NCBI RefSeq assembly: GCF_019047785.1
Contig: NZ_CP077290.1
Location: forward strand, 1,488,001-1,552,000
Origin: Enterobacter cancerogenus
Lineage (GTDB): Bacteria; Pseudomonadota; Gammaproteobacteria; Enterobacterales; Enterobacteriaceae
Direction: 5' to 3'
Length of the DNA stretch: 64,000 nucleotides
The translations under genes were made by a program, and so were the position numbers. This document shows positions 44,173 to 54,498 of the stretch, in pieces; position 1 is the stretch's first letter; every line of letters begins with the position of its first letter. The notes under the pieces are model-generated. The model did no database searches. It was not told where the DNA came from and saw only the letters and a program-made list of their open reading frames with translations.

Positions 44173-46459
44173 ACCGCTGACAGAGTCATCAACCCCGTCG
44201 GAAGCACTGACAGCGGTCTCTCCTGAGCTTCCGGTAGCGGATGACGTTGATGACAGCCAGCAGTTGCTGATCAACGGCATGAGCTGCGCCAGCTGCGTCT
44301 CCCGGGTACAAAATGCCTTACAGGCCGTACCGGGCGTTGCACAGGCACGGGTAAACCTTGCGGAGCGGACTGCGCTGGTTATGGGCAGTGCCTCCGCCGC
44401 AGAATTAGTGCAGGCGGTTGAAAAAGCGGGCTACGGCGCAGAGGCGATCGAAGACGATGCCGAACGCCGCGAACGCCAGCAGGAAACCGCCATCGCAACC
44501 ATGAAGCGCTTCCGCTGGCAGGCGATTGTCGCCCTGCTGGTTGGTGTTCCGGTGATGGTGTGGGGCATGCTCGGCGACAACATGATGGTCACCGAGGATA
44601 ACCGTACGCTGTGGCTGGTGATTGGTCTGGTCACGCTGGCGGTGATGGTTTTTGCGGGCGGTCACTTCTATTCCAGCGCCTGGAAAAGCCTGAAAAACCG
44701 CACGGCAACAATGGATACGCTGGTCGCGCTCGGCACCGGTGCGGCGTGGCTCTACTCGATGAGCGTTAACCTCTGGCCCCAGTGGTTCCCGATGGAGGCC
44801 CGGCACCTTTACTACGAAGCGAGCGCGATGATCATCGGCCTGATCAACTTAGGCCATATGCTCGAAGCCCGCGCGCGTCAGCGCTCCTCGAAAGCGCTGG
44901 AGCGACTCCTTGATTTAACCCCGCCGACGGCACGCGTGGTAACCGACGACGGCGAACGGAGCGTACCGCTGGCGGAGGTGCAGCCCGGCATGACGCTGCG
45001 CCTGACCACGGGCGATCGCGTTCCCGTCGACGGTGAGATCGTACAGGGAGAAGCCTGGCTGGATGAAGCCATGCTGACCGGCGAACCCATCCCGCAGCAA
45101 AAATCACTGGGCGATGTCGTGCACGCCGGGACGGTTGTCCAGGACGGTAGCGTATTGTTCAGCGCCCGTGCGGTCGGCAACCACACTACGCTGTCGCGCA
45201 TTATTCGGCTGGTACGGCAGGCGCAGAGCAGCAAGCCTGAAATAGGGCAGCTTGCCGATAAAATCTCCGCCATTTTTGTCCCGGTGGTGGTCTGTATCGC
45301 CCTGCTGAGCGGGGCCATCTGGTACCTCTTTGGCCCGGCTCCGCAGATTGTTTACACCCTGACCATCGCCACCACGGTGCTTATCATCGCCTGCCCTTGC
45401 GCGCTGGGCCTGGCAACGCCGATGTCGATTATCTCCGGCGTGGGCCGCGCCGCCGAATTTGGCGTGCTGGTGCGTGACGCTGATGCGCTACAGCGCGCCA
45501 GCACGCTCGACACCCTGGTGTTCGATAAGACCGGGACGCTGACCGAGGGCAAACCGCAGGTGGTGGCGGTCCATACCCCTGGACTCGCCCAGGAAGACGC
45601 GCTGCGCCTGGCCGCTGCGCTGGAGCAAGGCTCCAGCCACCCGCTGGCCCGCGCCATTCTGGATAAGGCGGAAAGCGCCGCGCTGCCTGACGTCAGTCAA
45701 TTCCGTACCCTGCGCGGGCTGGGCGTGAGCGGTGAAGCCGAAGGGCGCGCGCTGCTGCTGGGCAATCAGGCCCTGCTGAATGAAAACGGCGTGGATACCT
45801 CCGCGCTTGAGAGTGAACTGAACGCGCAGGCGTCTCAGGGGGCCACTCCGGTACTGCTGGCGGTGGATGGCAAAGCGGCGGCGCTGTTTGCCGTTCGCGA
45901 TCCGCTGCGTCCGGACAGCGTAGAAGCACTCCAGCGCCTTCATCGCGCGGGCTATCGCCTGGTGATGCTGACCGGCGATAACCCCACAACCGCCAGTGCA
46001 ATCGCCAAAGAGGCGGGTATTGATGAGGTGATTGCGGGCGTGCTACCGGACGGCAAAGCCGATGCTATCAAGGCGCTGCAAGCGCAGGGGCGTCAGGTGG
46101 CGATGGTCGGCGACGGCATTAACGACGCCCCGGCGCTGGCGCAGGCGGAAGTGGGCATTGCAATGGGCGGCGGGAGCGATGTCGCCATTGAGACGGCGGC
46201 GATTACGCTGATGCGTCACAGCCTGACCGGCGTTGCGGACGCGCTGGCGATATCAAAAGCCACGTTGCGCAACATGAAGCAGAACCTGCTAGGGGCGTTT
46301 ATCTACAACGCGTTCGGCATTCCGATTGCCGCCGGGATTTTGTGGCCGCTGACCGGCACGCTGCTGAACCCGGTCGTGGCGGGGGCCGCCATGGCGCTCT
46401 CTTCCATCACCGTGGTGAGCAACGCCAACCGGCTGCTGCGTTTTACACCGAAGGATTGA
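43961..46459 (+). CDS. copA: Cu(I)-exporting P1B-type ATPase CopA
   Basis: An 832-residue inner-membrane pump that exports cytoplasmic Cu(I). Two N-terminal metal-binding domains carry CGHC (about residues 14-17) and CASC (about 110-113). The membrane CPC is in [15 protein letters not shown], the phosphatase loop TGEP, the phosphorylated DKTGTLTEG, and the hinge [15 protein letters not shown]. Start at 43961 with GGGAG upstream; the frame extends further 5' through the promoter, which is not translated. Codons 68-69 hold the slippery heptamer that yields the short CopA(Z) product. Confidence 0.97.
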   Translation: MSHTIDLTLDGLSCGHCVKRVKESLEQRPDVESADVTIDHAAVIGSASADALIDTIKQAGYGAELSHPKAKPLTESSTPSEALTAVSPELPVADDVDDSQQLLINGMSCASCVSRVQNALQAVPGVAQARVNLAERTALVMGSASAAELVQAVEKAGYGAEAIEDDAERRERQQETAIATMKRFRWQAIVALLVGVPVMVWGMLGDNMMVTEDNRTLWLVIGLVTLAVMVFAGGHFYSSAWKSLKNRTATMDTLVALGTGAAWLYSMSVNLWPQWFPMEARHLYYEASAMIIGLINLGHMLEARARQRSSKALERLLDLTPPTARVVTDDGERSVPLAEVQPGMTLRLTTGDRVPVDGEIVQGEAWLDEAMLTGEPIPQQKSLGDVVHAGTVVQDGSVLFSARAVGNHTTLSRIIRLVRQAQSSKPEIGQLADKISAIFVPVVVCIALLSGAIWYLFGPAPQIVYTLTIATTVLIIACPCALGLATPMSIISGVGRAAEFGVLVRDADALQRASTLDTLVFDKTGTLTEGKPQVVAVHTPGLAQEDALRLAAALEQGSSHPLARAILDKAESAALPDVSQFRTLRGLGVSGEAEGRALLLGNQALLNENGVDTSALESELNAQASQGATPVLLAVDGKAAALFAVRDPLRPDSVEALQRLHRAGYRLVMLTGDNPTTASAIAKEAGIDEVIAGVLPDGKADAIKALQAQGRQVAMVGDGINDAPALAQAEVGIAMGGGSDVAIETAAITLMRHSLTGVADALAISKATLRNMKQNLLGAFIYNAFGIPIAAGILWPLTGTLLNPVVAGAAMALSSITVVSNANRLLRFTPKD

Positions 46460-46509
46460 ACCTTGTACTCGTACGCGCTAGCATGAACCTTTCCGTTCAT
46501 GGAGCGCGT

Positions 46510-47304
46510 ATGAGTCTGATTCATCGTATAAAAGCATCGTTTCGCGCCCTGTTTCCCCGCCGTTATGCCTGGCCCGGTATGGATATTGCCCTCCCGGGCG
46601 GCCAACAGTTGCACCTGGTTGGCAGTATTCATATGGGCACGCAGGATATGTCTCCCCTGCCCTCCGGCCTGCTTAAACTGCTGAAAAATGCCGACGCGCT
46701 GGTCGTTGAGGCGGATATCTCAGGTCAGGAGTCGCCGTTTGCCGGGCTGGAAAGCGATACCCCTCTGGCTGCGCGACTGAATGCGACGCAGCTGGCGGAA
46801 CTGGAGCGTATCGCAAATGAAACCGGCGTGTCGCTGACGATGCTGGATACGCTGCCGCTGTGGCAAATTGCCATGGTGCTTCAGGCTACCCAGGCGCAGC
46901 GTCTCGGTTTGCGCGGGGATTACGGCATCGATTATCAGCTGTTGAACGCGGCCCGCGCGCGCCGTCTCGCCATTATCGAGCTGGAAGGTACGGACAGCCA
47001 GATCGCCCTGCTTCGCCAGCTTCCCGATGATGGCCTGATGCTGCTGGATGATACGCTGACCCACTGGCACACTAACGCCCGTCTGCTGCAAACGATGATA
47101 GGCTGGTGGCTTAATGCCCCGCCTGCGGACAGCACGCTGGCGCTGCCTTCGACCTTTAGCGAGTCGTTGTACGATGTGCTGATGAACGCGCGTAACCAGG
47201 CATGGCGCGAAAGGCTGCATGCGCTGCCCGCCGGGCGATACGTCGTCGCGGTCGGCGCGCTGCATTTATACGGTGAGGGAAACTTGCCGTCGCTGCTGAA
47301 ATAA
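46510..47304 (+). CDS. ybaP: TraB/GumN-family protein YbaP
   Basis: A 264-residue protein, the same size as E. coli YbaP. Conserved family motifs are LVGSIHMGTQDM at the N-terminus, PLWQIAMVLQATQAQRLGL in the middle and VVAVGALHLYGEGNLP at the end, with paired His/Glu that resemble the proposed TIKI/TraB metalloprotease site. The function in bacteria is unknown. ATG 46510 was chosen with GGAG upstream; the open frame starts inside copA. Its stop overlaps the terminator of ChiX, which runs the other way. Confidence 0.92.
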   Translation: MSLIHRIKASFRALFPRRYAWPGMDIALPGGQQLHLVGSIHMGTQDMSPLPSGLLKLLKNADALVVEADISGQESPFAGLESDTPLAARLNATQLAELERIANETGVSLTMLDTLPLWQIAMVLQATQAQRLGLRGDYGIDYQLLNAARARRLAIIELEGTDSQIALLRQLPDDGLMLLDDTLTHWHTNARLLQTMIGWWLNAPPADSTLALPSTFSESLYDVLMNARNQAWRERLHALPAGRYVVAVGALHLYGEGNLPSLLK

Positions 47305-47384
47305 AAAAAATGGCCAATATCTCTATTGGCCCGTCAAAGAGGAATTTCATCGTTTTTATTATGCCGAAGGAGACCTTCGGTTGA
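47303..47384 (-). ncRNA. chiX: Small RNA ChiX (MicM/SroB), regulator of chitoporin
   Basis: On the minus strand a 5' hairpin CCGAAGG-TCT-CCTTCGG is followed by an A-rich single strand. Next comes the conserved seed TGAAATTCCTCTTTGACGGGCC and a terminator GGCCAATA-GAGA-TATTGGCC with a run of T. Position between ybaP and ybaK is as in E. coli. ChiX pairs with chiP and other mRNAs with Hfq and is itself depleted by the chb mRNA decoy. The 5' stem differs in sequence from E. coli (CCGTCGC...), while seed and terminator are kept. A promoter (-10 GACAAT 47394-47389, -35 TTGGCA 47418-47413) lies upstream. Confidence 0.93.
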
Positions 47385-47405
47385 GCCGATTGTCGCTCAA
47401 AGTGA

Positions 47406-47984
<579 letters not shown>

Positions 47985-47991
47985 AAAAAAG

Positions 47992-48011
47992 CCGGGTGGC
48001 GGCTACGAGGT
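47992..48011. repeat. Truncated REP unit after ybaK
   Basis: GCCGGGTGGCGGCTACGAGG is the left half of a REP element with no matching right arm, apparently broken by the terminator or later deletion. Confidence 0.65.
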
Positions 48012-48020
48012 AAAAGCAAA

Positions 48021-48045
48021 ACGGTAACAGGTGTTACCGTTTTTT
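48021..48045. terminator. Terminator between ybaK and ushA
   Basis: ACGGTAAC-AGGT-GTTACCGT then TTTTT on the plus strand, with an A-rich tract on the other side, so it can act for both convergent genes. Confidence 0.85.
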
Positions 48046-48053
48046 GTGTTCGC

Positions 48054-48088
48054 GCCCTCTCTCGGTGGGAGAGGGTTGGGGTGAGGGC
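48054..48088. repeat. CCCTC...GGGTGAGGG palindrome, copy 2 (short form)
   Basis: GCCCTCTCTCGGTGGGAGAGGGTTGGGGTGAGGGC is a short relative of the 18307-18398 repeat, placed between ybaK and ushA. Confidence 0.7.
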
Positions 48089-48104
48089 ATCAGGCCGCAC
48101 AACG

Positions 48105-49757
48105 CTACTGCCAGCTTACCTCGCCTTTCGGCTCGTACGCGTTCATGTCAATCGGTGAATTTTGCTCGATAAACTGCTTCAACACTTCCGCATCGATAAA
48201 GCCAGTGTTCACATAGCCTGGTTTGTTATCGATATGCGGATAGCCGTCGCCGCCGGTGGCGTTAAAGCTTAACGTCGCCATACGGTAGGTTTTAGCAGGG
48301 TCGACCGGCTCGCCTTTGATTTTGAGATCGTTAAGCTTGCCGTCTTTCGCCACAAAGCTGACGTTGGCAAACTGCGGATAGGCGCCAGAGTCCGGTTTCA
48401 TTTGCGCCACGGCGGTCAGGTAGTCTGTCACCTCTTTGCCGCTCATATCGACATAAACCACGATGTTGCCAAACGGCTGAACCTTCAGCACGTCTTTATA
48501 GGTGATATTGCCGCCCTCGATAGAGTCACGAATGCCCCCGCCGCTCATGACGCCAAAGTCTGCCCCGGTCCGCGCCATTTGCGCCGCCAGCACCAGATGG
48601 CCCATGTTGGTCTGCACGAAGCGGACCTTACTGCGATCCCCTTCCAGGCGACCGTTGAGGGTGCCGATCTTAACGTCCAGCTGCGCTTTGCCCTTGCTCT
48701 GGAACGGCGTCAGCAGGGAGAGCATCTGCTGGTTTTCCGGGATTTCCGGGGTGTAGAGCACGCGCTCGCTTTTCCCGTCCGGGTAGGTCACTTTCTTCTT
48801 CAGGTTGACCGGGATCAGCTGGTAGTGCACCAGCTTCATCTCACCGTTGCGGAATTCAAAGTCCGCGCGGCCCACGTATTTTCCCCACTCATGCGCCTGG
48901 ACAATCCAGATGCCGTTCTGACGGTCTGGCGCGCACGGCGTGCCCGGCACGTAATCCACCTGTTTTTTGTTCTCTGAGGCCATGCACACCGGGTCCTGTG
49001 AGTGACCGCCCACAATCATTGCCAGCGAGCCGGCGGGCAGGCTGCGCGCCATCTCTACGTCGCCCGGCGCATTGGAACCGTGCTCACCGTTGTCGTAGTG
49101 GCCCATATGGGTCGTGGCGATGATCACATCCGGCTTCTCGTTCTGCTGCAGTTCCTGGATAACCAGCTTCGCTTCGTCCGCCGGTTTGCGGAATTCAATA
49201 TCGGTAAAGAATTCAGGATTGCCGATTTTCGCCGTATCGTCGGTCGTTAAGCCAATCACCGCGATGTTAAGACCCTGACGCTTGAACAGCGCCCAGGGTT
49301 TAAACAGACGTTCGCCGGTACTTTTCTGGTAAATATTGGCGGAGAGGAACGGGAATTTCGCCCATTTTTCCTGCTGGCGCAGCACGGTCAGCGGATTATC
49401 AAACTCATGGTTACCGACGGCCATCGCGTCGTAACCGATTAAATTCATGCCGCGGAAATCGGGTTCGGCATCCTGCAAATCCGACTCCGGCACGCCGGTA
49501 TTAATATCCCCGCCCGACAGCAGAAGCACGCTTCCGCCCTCAGCCGCCACCTCTTTACGAATGCCATCCACCAGCGTTTTTTGTGCAGACAGGCCATATT
49601 CACCGTATTCACTGCGCCAGAAATGGCCGTGATGATCGTTAGTATGCAGGATGGTAATTTTATAGGTTTTGTCTTGTTCGTACGCCTGCGCGGGCAGGCT
49701 TGCCATGCCCCACGCGGCAAGCAGCGCCAGCGCGACGCCACGTTTAATAAACTTCAT
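48105..49757 (-). CDS. ushA: Periplasmic UDP-sugar hydrolase / 5'-nucleotidase
   Basis: A 550-residue enzyme, same length as E. coli UshA. The signal peptide ends SLPAQA. The N-terminal metallophosphatase domain has HTNDHHGHFW, SGGDINTG, GNHEFDNP, THMGHYD and GGHSQDP. The C-terminal substrate domain has the stacking Phe region GDGYPHIDNKPG. It degrades nucleotides and UDP-glucose in the periplasm to salvage nucleosides and sugars. Divergent from fsr. Confidence 0.97.
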   Translation of the reverse strand: MKFIKRGVALALLAAWGMASLPAQAYEQDKTYKITILHTNDHHGHFWRSEYGEYGLSAQKTLVDGIRKEVAAEGGSVLLLSGGDINTGVPESDLQDAEPDFRGMNLIGYDAMAVGNHEFDNPLTVLRQQEKWAKFPFLSANIYQKSTGERLFKPWALFKRQGLNIAVIGLTTDDTAKIGNPEFFTDIEFRKPADEAKLVIQELQQNEKPDVIIATTHMGHYDNGEHGSNAPGDVEMARSLPAGSLAMIVGGHSQDPVCMASENKKQVDYVPGTPCAPDRQNGIWIVQAHEWGKYVGRADFEFRNGEMKLVHYQLIPVNLKKKVTYPDGKSERVLYTPEIPENQQMLSLLTPFQSKGKAQLDVKIGTLNGRLEGDRSKVRFVQTNMGHLVLAAQMARTGADFGVMSGGGIRDSIEGGNITYKDVLKVQPFGNIVVYVDMSGKEVTDYLTAVAQMKPDSGAYPQFANVSFVAKDGKLNDLKIKGEPVDPAKTYRMATLSFNATGGDGYPHIDNKPGYVNTGFIDAEVLKQFIEQNSPIDMNAYEPKGEVSWQ

Positions 49758-49921
49758 CTTCTCTCTCCCTGACCCATAGACAAACGCAAAAATTACAATG
49801 AGTAATCAGAATAGACAAATATGTTTTCAGAATTGCGACTTTCTTCAAATGTCGGGGACGGGTATGTTAGTCGGATAATAATTACACCCTGCATTTCTAA
49901 TAACAAAACGACGTGGTATTT

Positions 49922-51142
49922 ATGGCAATCAGTGAATCAACCCAGCCCGCGACGGGCGCTCCGGCGTCGCCGCCAGCCTCGCGCACCTCTTTTAAAGTAT
50001 TAGGCGCAATCAGTCTTTCTCATCTGCTCAACGACATGATCCAGTCGTTGATTCTGGCGATCTATCCGCTGTTGCAGTCTGAGTTCTCATTAACCTTCGT
50101 ACAGATCGGGATGATCACCCTCACCTTCCAGCTGGCCTCGTCGCTGCTGCAACCGGTGGTGGGCTACTGGACGGATAAGTACCCGATGCCGTGGTCACTG
50201 CCGATTGGCATGTGCTTTACGTTAAGCGGGCTGGTACTGCTGGCGATGGCGGGCAGCTTCGAGGCGGTGCTGATAGCCGCCGCGCTGGTGGGTACCGGCT
50301 CGTCGGTCTTCCACCCGGAATCGTCCCGCGTGGCGCGTATGGCCTCTGGCGGCCGTCACGGGCTGGCGCAGTCGCTGTTCCAGGTCGGCGGAAACTTTGG
50401 CAGCTCTCTAGGCCCGCTGCTGGCCGCGGTGATCATCGCCCCTTACGGTAAAGGTAACGTGGCGTGGTTTGTGCTCGCCGCGCTGCTGGCGATCGTTGTG
50501 CTGGCGCAGATCAGCCGCTGGTATGCCGCTCAGCATCGCGTGAACAAGGGCAAGCCCGTCGCGAAAGTGGTTAACCCTCTGCCGCGCAATAAGGTCATCC
50601 TGGCCGTATCGGTACTTCTGGTGCTGATATTCTCCAAATATTTCTATATGGCGAGCATCAGCAGCTATTACACCTTTTATCTGATGCAAAAATTCGGATT
50701 ATCGGTACAAAACGCCCAGTTCCACCTCTTTGCCTTCCTGTTTGCGGTGGCTGCCGGCACGGTAATTGGCGGGCCTGTTGGCGATAAAATCGGGCGTAAA
50801 TATGTGATTTGGGGCTCTATCCTCGGCGTTGCGCCCTTTACGCTTGTTTTACCGTACGCAAGCCTGGAATGGACCGGGATTTTAACCGTTATCATTGGTT
50901 TTATCCTCGCATCGGCTTTCTCGGCGATTCTGGTCTACGCGCAAGAGCTGTTACCGGGGCGTATCGGTATGGTTTCCGGGCTGTTTTTCGGTTTCGCTTT
51001 CGGTATGGGCGGCCTGGGTGCTGCGGTACTGGGGATGGTTGCGGACCATACCAGCATCTTCCTGGTCTATAAAATCTGTGCTTTCCTCCCACTTCTGGGG
51101 ATGTTGACCATATTCCTGCCTGACAACCGCCACAAAGCGTAG
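49922..51142 (+). CDS. fsr: Fosmidomycin efflux transporter Fsr (major facilitator)
   Basis: A 406-residue, 12-segment major facilitator. The loop 2-3 motif appears as GYWTDKYPMP and its repeat as GPVGDKIGRKYVIW; HPESSRVARMASGGRHG and GNFGSSLGPL are family-specific blocks. E. coli Fsr confers fosmidomycin resistance when overexpressed; the natural substrate is unknown. ATG 49922 matches the E. coli N-terminus. An 11-bp hairpin follows the stop. Confidence 0.95.
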   Translation: MAISESTQPATGAPASPPASRTSFKVLGAISLSHLLNDMIQSLILAIYPLLQSEFSLTFVQIGMITLTFQLASSLLQPVVGYWTDKYPMPWSLPIGMCFTLSGLVLLAMAGSFEAVLIAAALVGTGSSVFHPESSRVARMASGGRHGLAQSLFQVGGNFGSSLGPLLAAVIIAPYGKGNVAWFVLAALLAIVVLAQISRWYAAQHRVNKGKPVAKVVNPLPRNKVILAVSVLLVLIFSKYFYMASISSYYTFYLMQKFGLSVQNAQFHLFAFLFAVAAGTVIGGPVGDKIGRKYVIWGSILGVAPFTLVLPYASLEWTGILTVIIGFILASAFSAILVYAQELLPGRIGMVSGLFFGFAFGMGGLGAAVLGMVADHTSIFLVYKICAFLPLLGMLTIFLPDNRHKA

Positions 51143-51148
51143 TTTATC

Positions 51149-51175
51149 GGCCGCCAAAGTTAAACTTTGGCGGCC
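51149..51175 (+). terminator. Hairpin after fsr
   Basis: GGCCGCCAAAG-TTAAA-CTTTGGCGGCC is a perfect 11-bp stem seven bases after the stop codon, without a T run. Confidence 0.65.
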
Positions 51176-51373
51176 ACACTTCCTGATGCTGTAAGGCTTC
51201 CCTCCTGTTCCCCCGGCGAATTTATCAAAATCTGCTTTTTTTCACGCTTATTGCTGTTTTATTCAAATTTCAACAATTATTCATAAACATAAGCGCGAAA
51301 ATTGTCATAAACTATTACTCGGCTTTTTGGTATTTACGCCAGAAATGGAACACCCACGACGAAAGGAGACGGA

Positions 51374-53050
51374 ATGCACCACGCCACACCGCTTATCACC
51401 ACCATTGTAGGTGGACTTGTGCTCGCTTTTATTCTTGGCATGATTGCCAACAAACTTCGTATTTCTCCTCTTGTAGGCTATTTATTGGCGGGTGTGCTGG
51501 CGGGACCCTTTACGCCAGGTTTTGTGGCGGATACCAAACTGGCACCTGAACTGGCGGAATTGGGCGTGATTTTGCTGATGTTCGGCGTGGGATTGCACTT
51601 CTCACTGAAAGATCTCATGGCGGTAAAGTCTATCGCCATACCGGGAGCGATCGCCCAGATAGGGGTGGCAACGCTGCTGGGGATGGCGCTTTCGGCAGTG
51701 CTTGGCTGGTCGTTGATGACCGGCATTGTATTCGGACTGTGTCTCTCAACCGCCAGTACCGTGGTGCTGCTGCGCGCGCTTGAAGAGAGGCAGTTGATAG
51801 ACAGCCAGCGCGGGCAGATCGCCATTGGCTGGCTGATTGTGGAAGATCTGGTGATGGTCTTGACGCTGGTTCTGCTGCCTGCCGTCGCCGGAATGATGGA
51901 AAAAGATAACGTCGGCTTCGCCTCGCTGGCGCTGGATATGAGTATAACCATCGGTAAGGTTGTGGCGTTTATCGCCATCATGATGGTCGTGGGCCGCCGC
52001 CTGGTGCCGTGGATCATGTCCCGCAGCGCCGCAACCGGGTCTCGCGAGCTGTTTACCCTGTCCGTGCTCGCGCTGGCGCTGGGGATTGCCTTTGGCGCCG
52101 TCGAATTGTTCGACGTCTCCTTTGCGCTGGGCGCGTTCTTCGCCGGGATGGTGCTGAACGAATCCGAGCTGAGCCACCGCGCGGCGCATGACACGCTGCC
52201 GCTGCGCGACGCGTTTGCGGTGCTGTTCTTTGTCTCCGTCGGGATGCTGTTTGACCCGCTGATCCTGATTGACCAGCCGCTGGCCGTCCTCGGCACCCTG
52301 GCGATTATCATCTTCGGCAAGTCGGTTGCAGCCTTCTTCCTGGTACGGATGTTTGGCCACTCGCCGCGTACGGCGCTGACCATTGCCGCCAGCCTGGCGC
52401 AGATCGGTGAGTTCGCCTTTATTCTTGCCGGCCTTGGCATGGCGCTGAATCTGCTGCCGCAGGCCGGGCAAAATCTGGTGCTGGCCGGGGCCATCCTCTC
52501 AATAATGCTCAACCCGGTGCTGTTCGCGCTGCTCGAAAAATACCTCGAGAAAACCGAAACGCTGGAAGAACAGACGTTCGAAGAGGCCACGGAAGAAGAG
52601 AAGCAGATCCCGGTGGATATTTGTAACCATGCCCTGCTGGTCGGCTTTGGCCGCGTCGGCAGCCTGCTCGGCGAGAAGCTGATGGATCAGGGCATTCCGC
52701 TGGTGGTGATTGAAACCTCGCGTACGCGGGTTGATGAGCTGCGCGAGCGCGGCATCCGCGCCGTGCTGGGCAATGCAGCCAATGAAGAGATCATGAACCT
52801 GGCGCATCTGGACTGCGCCCGCTGGCTGCTGCTGACCATCCCTAACGGCTACGAAGCGGGTGAGATTGTCGCCACCGCCCGTGAAAAATGCCCGAACATC
52901 GAGATAATCGCGCGCGCCCACTATGATGACGAAGTGGATTATATTACCGAGCGCGGGGCTAATCAGGTGGTGATGGGCGAGCGTGAGATTGCCAATACGA
53001 TGTTCACGCTGCTGGAGAAACCGCCGATTGAAGAGGCGGTGACGGGTTAA
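51374..53050 (+). CDS. ybaL: Putative K+/H+ antiporter YbaL (CPA2, KefB/RosB-like)
   Basis: A 558-residue inner-membrane protein. About 12 membrane segments (1-390) form a Na/H-exchanger domain. A cytoplasmic RCK/TrkA-N domain follows from residue 415 (HALLVGFGRVGSLLGEKL, the nucleotide-binding loop). It resembles KefB/KefC; substrate and gating ligand are not proven. AAAGGAG lies before the ATG. A REP pair follows. Confidence 0.94.
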   Translation: MHHATPLITTIVGGLVLAFILGMIANKLRISPLVGYLLAGVLAGPFTPGFVADTKLAPELAELGVILLMFGVGLHFSLKDLMAVKSIAIPGAIAQIGVATLLGMALSAVLGWSLMTGIVFGLCLSTASTVVLLRALEERQLIDSQRGQIAIGWLIVEDLVMVLTLVLLPAVAGMMEKDNVGFASLALDMSITIGKVVAFIAIMMVVGRRLVPWIMSRSAATGSRELFTLSVLALALGIAFGAVELFDVSFALGAFFAGMVLNESELSHRAAHDTLPLRDAFAVLFFVSVGMLFDPLILIDQPLAVLGTLAIIIFGKSVAAFFLVRMFGHSPRTALTIAASLAQIGEFAFILAGLGMALNLLPQAGQNLVLAGAILSIMLNPVLFALLEKYLEKTETLEEQTFEEATEEEKQIPVDICNHALLVGFGRVGSLLGEKLMDQGIPLVVIETSRTRVDELRERGIRAVLGNAANEEIMNLAHLDCARWLLLTIPNGYEAGEIVATAREKCPNIEIIARAHYDDEVDYITERGANQVVMGEREIANTMFTLLEKPPIEEAVTG

Positions 53051-53055
53051 AAAAA

Positions 53056-53117
53056 GCCTGCTGGCGCTACGCTAAGCAGGCCTACAGGTAGCCCCGGTAA
53101 GCGTAGCGCCACCGGGG
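53056..53117. repeat. REP pair between ybaL and gsk
   Basis: Two inverted units, a diverged GCCTGCTGGCGCTACGCTAAGCAGGC and a GCCCCGGTAAGCGTAGCGCCACCGGGG, lie between the convergent genes. Confidence 0.8.
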
Positions 53118-53131
53118 TTTTCTTTTAGCAA

Positions 53132-54436
53132 TTAACGATCCCAGTACGCCTCTTCGAGGCTATCTTCCCGTTCCGGCAGGCCACGCGTTAAGCGCGGGGA
53201 GTGCTGGTTGAGCACCTGATAACTCACGCGGTTCGCGTACTTACACACCTGCGCCAGCGACGAATAGGTCAGCCAGCTGAACTTGTGCTTGCTGGAGTTC
53301 GGCACGTTGGTTTTATGGTAGGCATTGGCGGTAATATCGTGGAGCAGCGCCGCCAGCGCACCGTCGCCCGCGCCGTTGGTGTTCATGATTTTCTCCGGTC
53401 CGCCCATATACGGCGCGATATGGGAGAAAATACGCAGCGGGTTAACGCAGTCTTTGTGGCGCATCGCGCGGCTAAACTCGTACTGGTTGAACTCGGCAAT
53501 CGCGCCCGGAAGCAGCGGATGCTGGGTTTTACGCTTGCTCTCTTCTTCCGTAAAGCCCGCCATATACAGCCCAACCGGCCCGGCGGTACAGAGCACCAGA
53601 TCCACCCAGTCCAGCGCTTTATCCGACGCCAGCAGCGGATCGCTTTCGCCGGTCAGCGCTTCGGCCTCTTCTTCGTTCATCGCCAGAATCGAGACGTGCT
53701 CTTTCAGGAACGTCTGCCACCACTGCGGATTATCGGCAATCACAAACTTCGTGCCCAGCGTCAGGACAACCGGCACGTTGTATTTTTTGGCATACTCGAT
53801 CGCCTTCATGGTCGCTTCCGGCATAGGCTCACCGGGCTTGCAGCGCACCAGATAGGAGGTAAGCACCAGCGCGGACGCGCCCGCAATCACCGCTTCTGGG
53901 ATGCTTTCTGCGCGCAGCTTGTTCATGTGCCCCGGGCTGATGGCGAACGTACGCTCGCCGGAGTCGCTAATCAGCGTGAAGCAGCGGCCAATTGGCCCGT
54001 CGACGCCCTGCAGATAGTTCAGATCGGTGCGGCTGGAGGTGTTGCACAGGTAGCGGTAGGCGTAGCCGCCAATTTCGATGTTGCTGCACATCACGCCCAG
54101 CAGCACCGAGCGGTCGTCGGCCAGCACGGAGTAGTTGTGCATGGTATTGCCGATGGTGCCCCCGGCAAACTGGTGGGTGATGAGATTTTCACGCACCAGC
54201 TCCTGGTACAGCGCCTCGGCGACGTCATCTTCGATGACCAGCGAGTGTCCGGCGCTCAGACCGTAACGCGCGACAAACGCATCATCCACTTTGGCTTCAA
54301 TGTCCACCAGCGTCTGATCGATACCGACCACCCAGGCTGCGCTGGTCTCGGTTTCCGGCTGAATTTGCTGCAAAAGCGGATCGCGGGCGTTGACGGGAAA
54401 GTAGTGTTTGGATTTACGTTTACCGGGAAATTTCAT
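53132..54436 (-). CDS. gsk: Inosine/guanosine kinase
   Basis: A 434-residue PfkB-family kinase that phosphorylates guanosine and inosine for purine salvage. The signature NTNGAGDGALAALLHD holds the catalytic Asp, and GGTIGNTMHNYSVLAD is the substrate loop. Start MKFPGKRKSKHYFPV at 54436 is the conserved N-terminus with AAGGATT upstream. In E. coli K-12 aes lies between gsk and hemH; here they are 62 bp apart. Confidence 0.96.
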   Translation of the reverse strand: MKFPGKRKSKHYFPVNARDPLLQQIQPETETSAAWVVGIDQTLVDIEAKVDDAFVARYGLSAGHSLVIEDDVAEALYQELVRENLITHQFAGGTIGNTMHNYSVLADDRSVLLGVMCSNIEIGGYAYRYLCNTSSRTDLNYLQGVDGPIGRCFTLISDSGERTFAISPGHMNKLRAESIPEAVIAGASALVLTSYLVRCKPGEPMPEATMKAIEYAKKYNVPVVLTLGTKFVIADNPQWWQTFLKEHVSILAMNEEEAEALTGESDPLLASDKALDWVDLVLCTAGPVGLYMAGFTEEESKRKTQHPLLPGAIAEFNQYEFSRAMRHKDCVNPLRIFSHIAPYMGGPEKIMNTNGAGDGALAALLHDITANAYHKTNVPNSSKHKFSWLTYSSLAQVCKYANRVSYQVLNQHSPRLTRGLPEREDSLEEAYWDR

Positions 54437-54498
54437 GGTCTGAACTGTGCAAGGATTATGGGCCGGGAATGGTAGCACAAACCCGGCCTTCAGCGCGA

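Noticed and set aside
53201..54475. A 424-codon open frame opposite gsk
   Set aside because: Antisense shadow of gsk with a low-complexity His/Arg-rich product and no ribosome-binding site.
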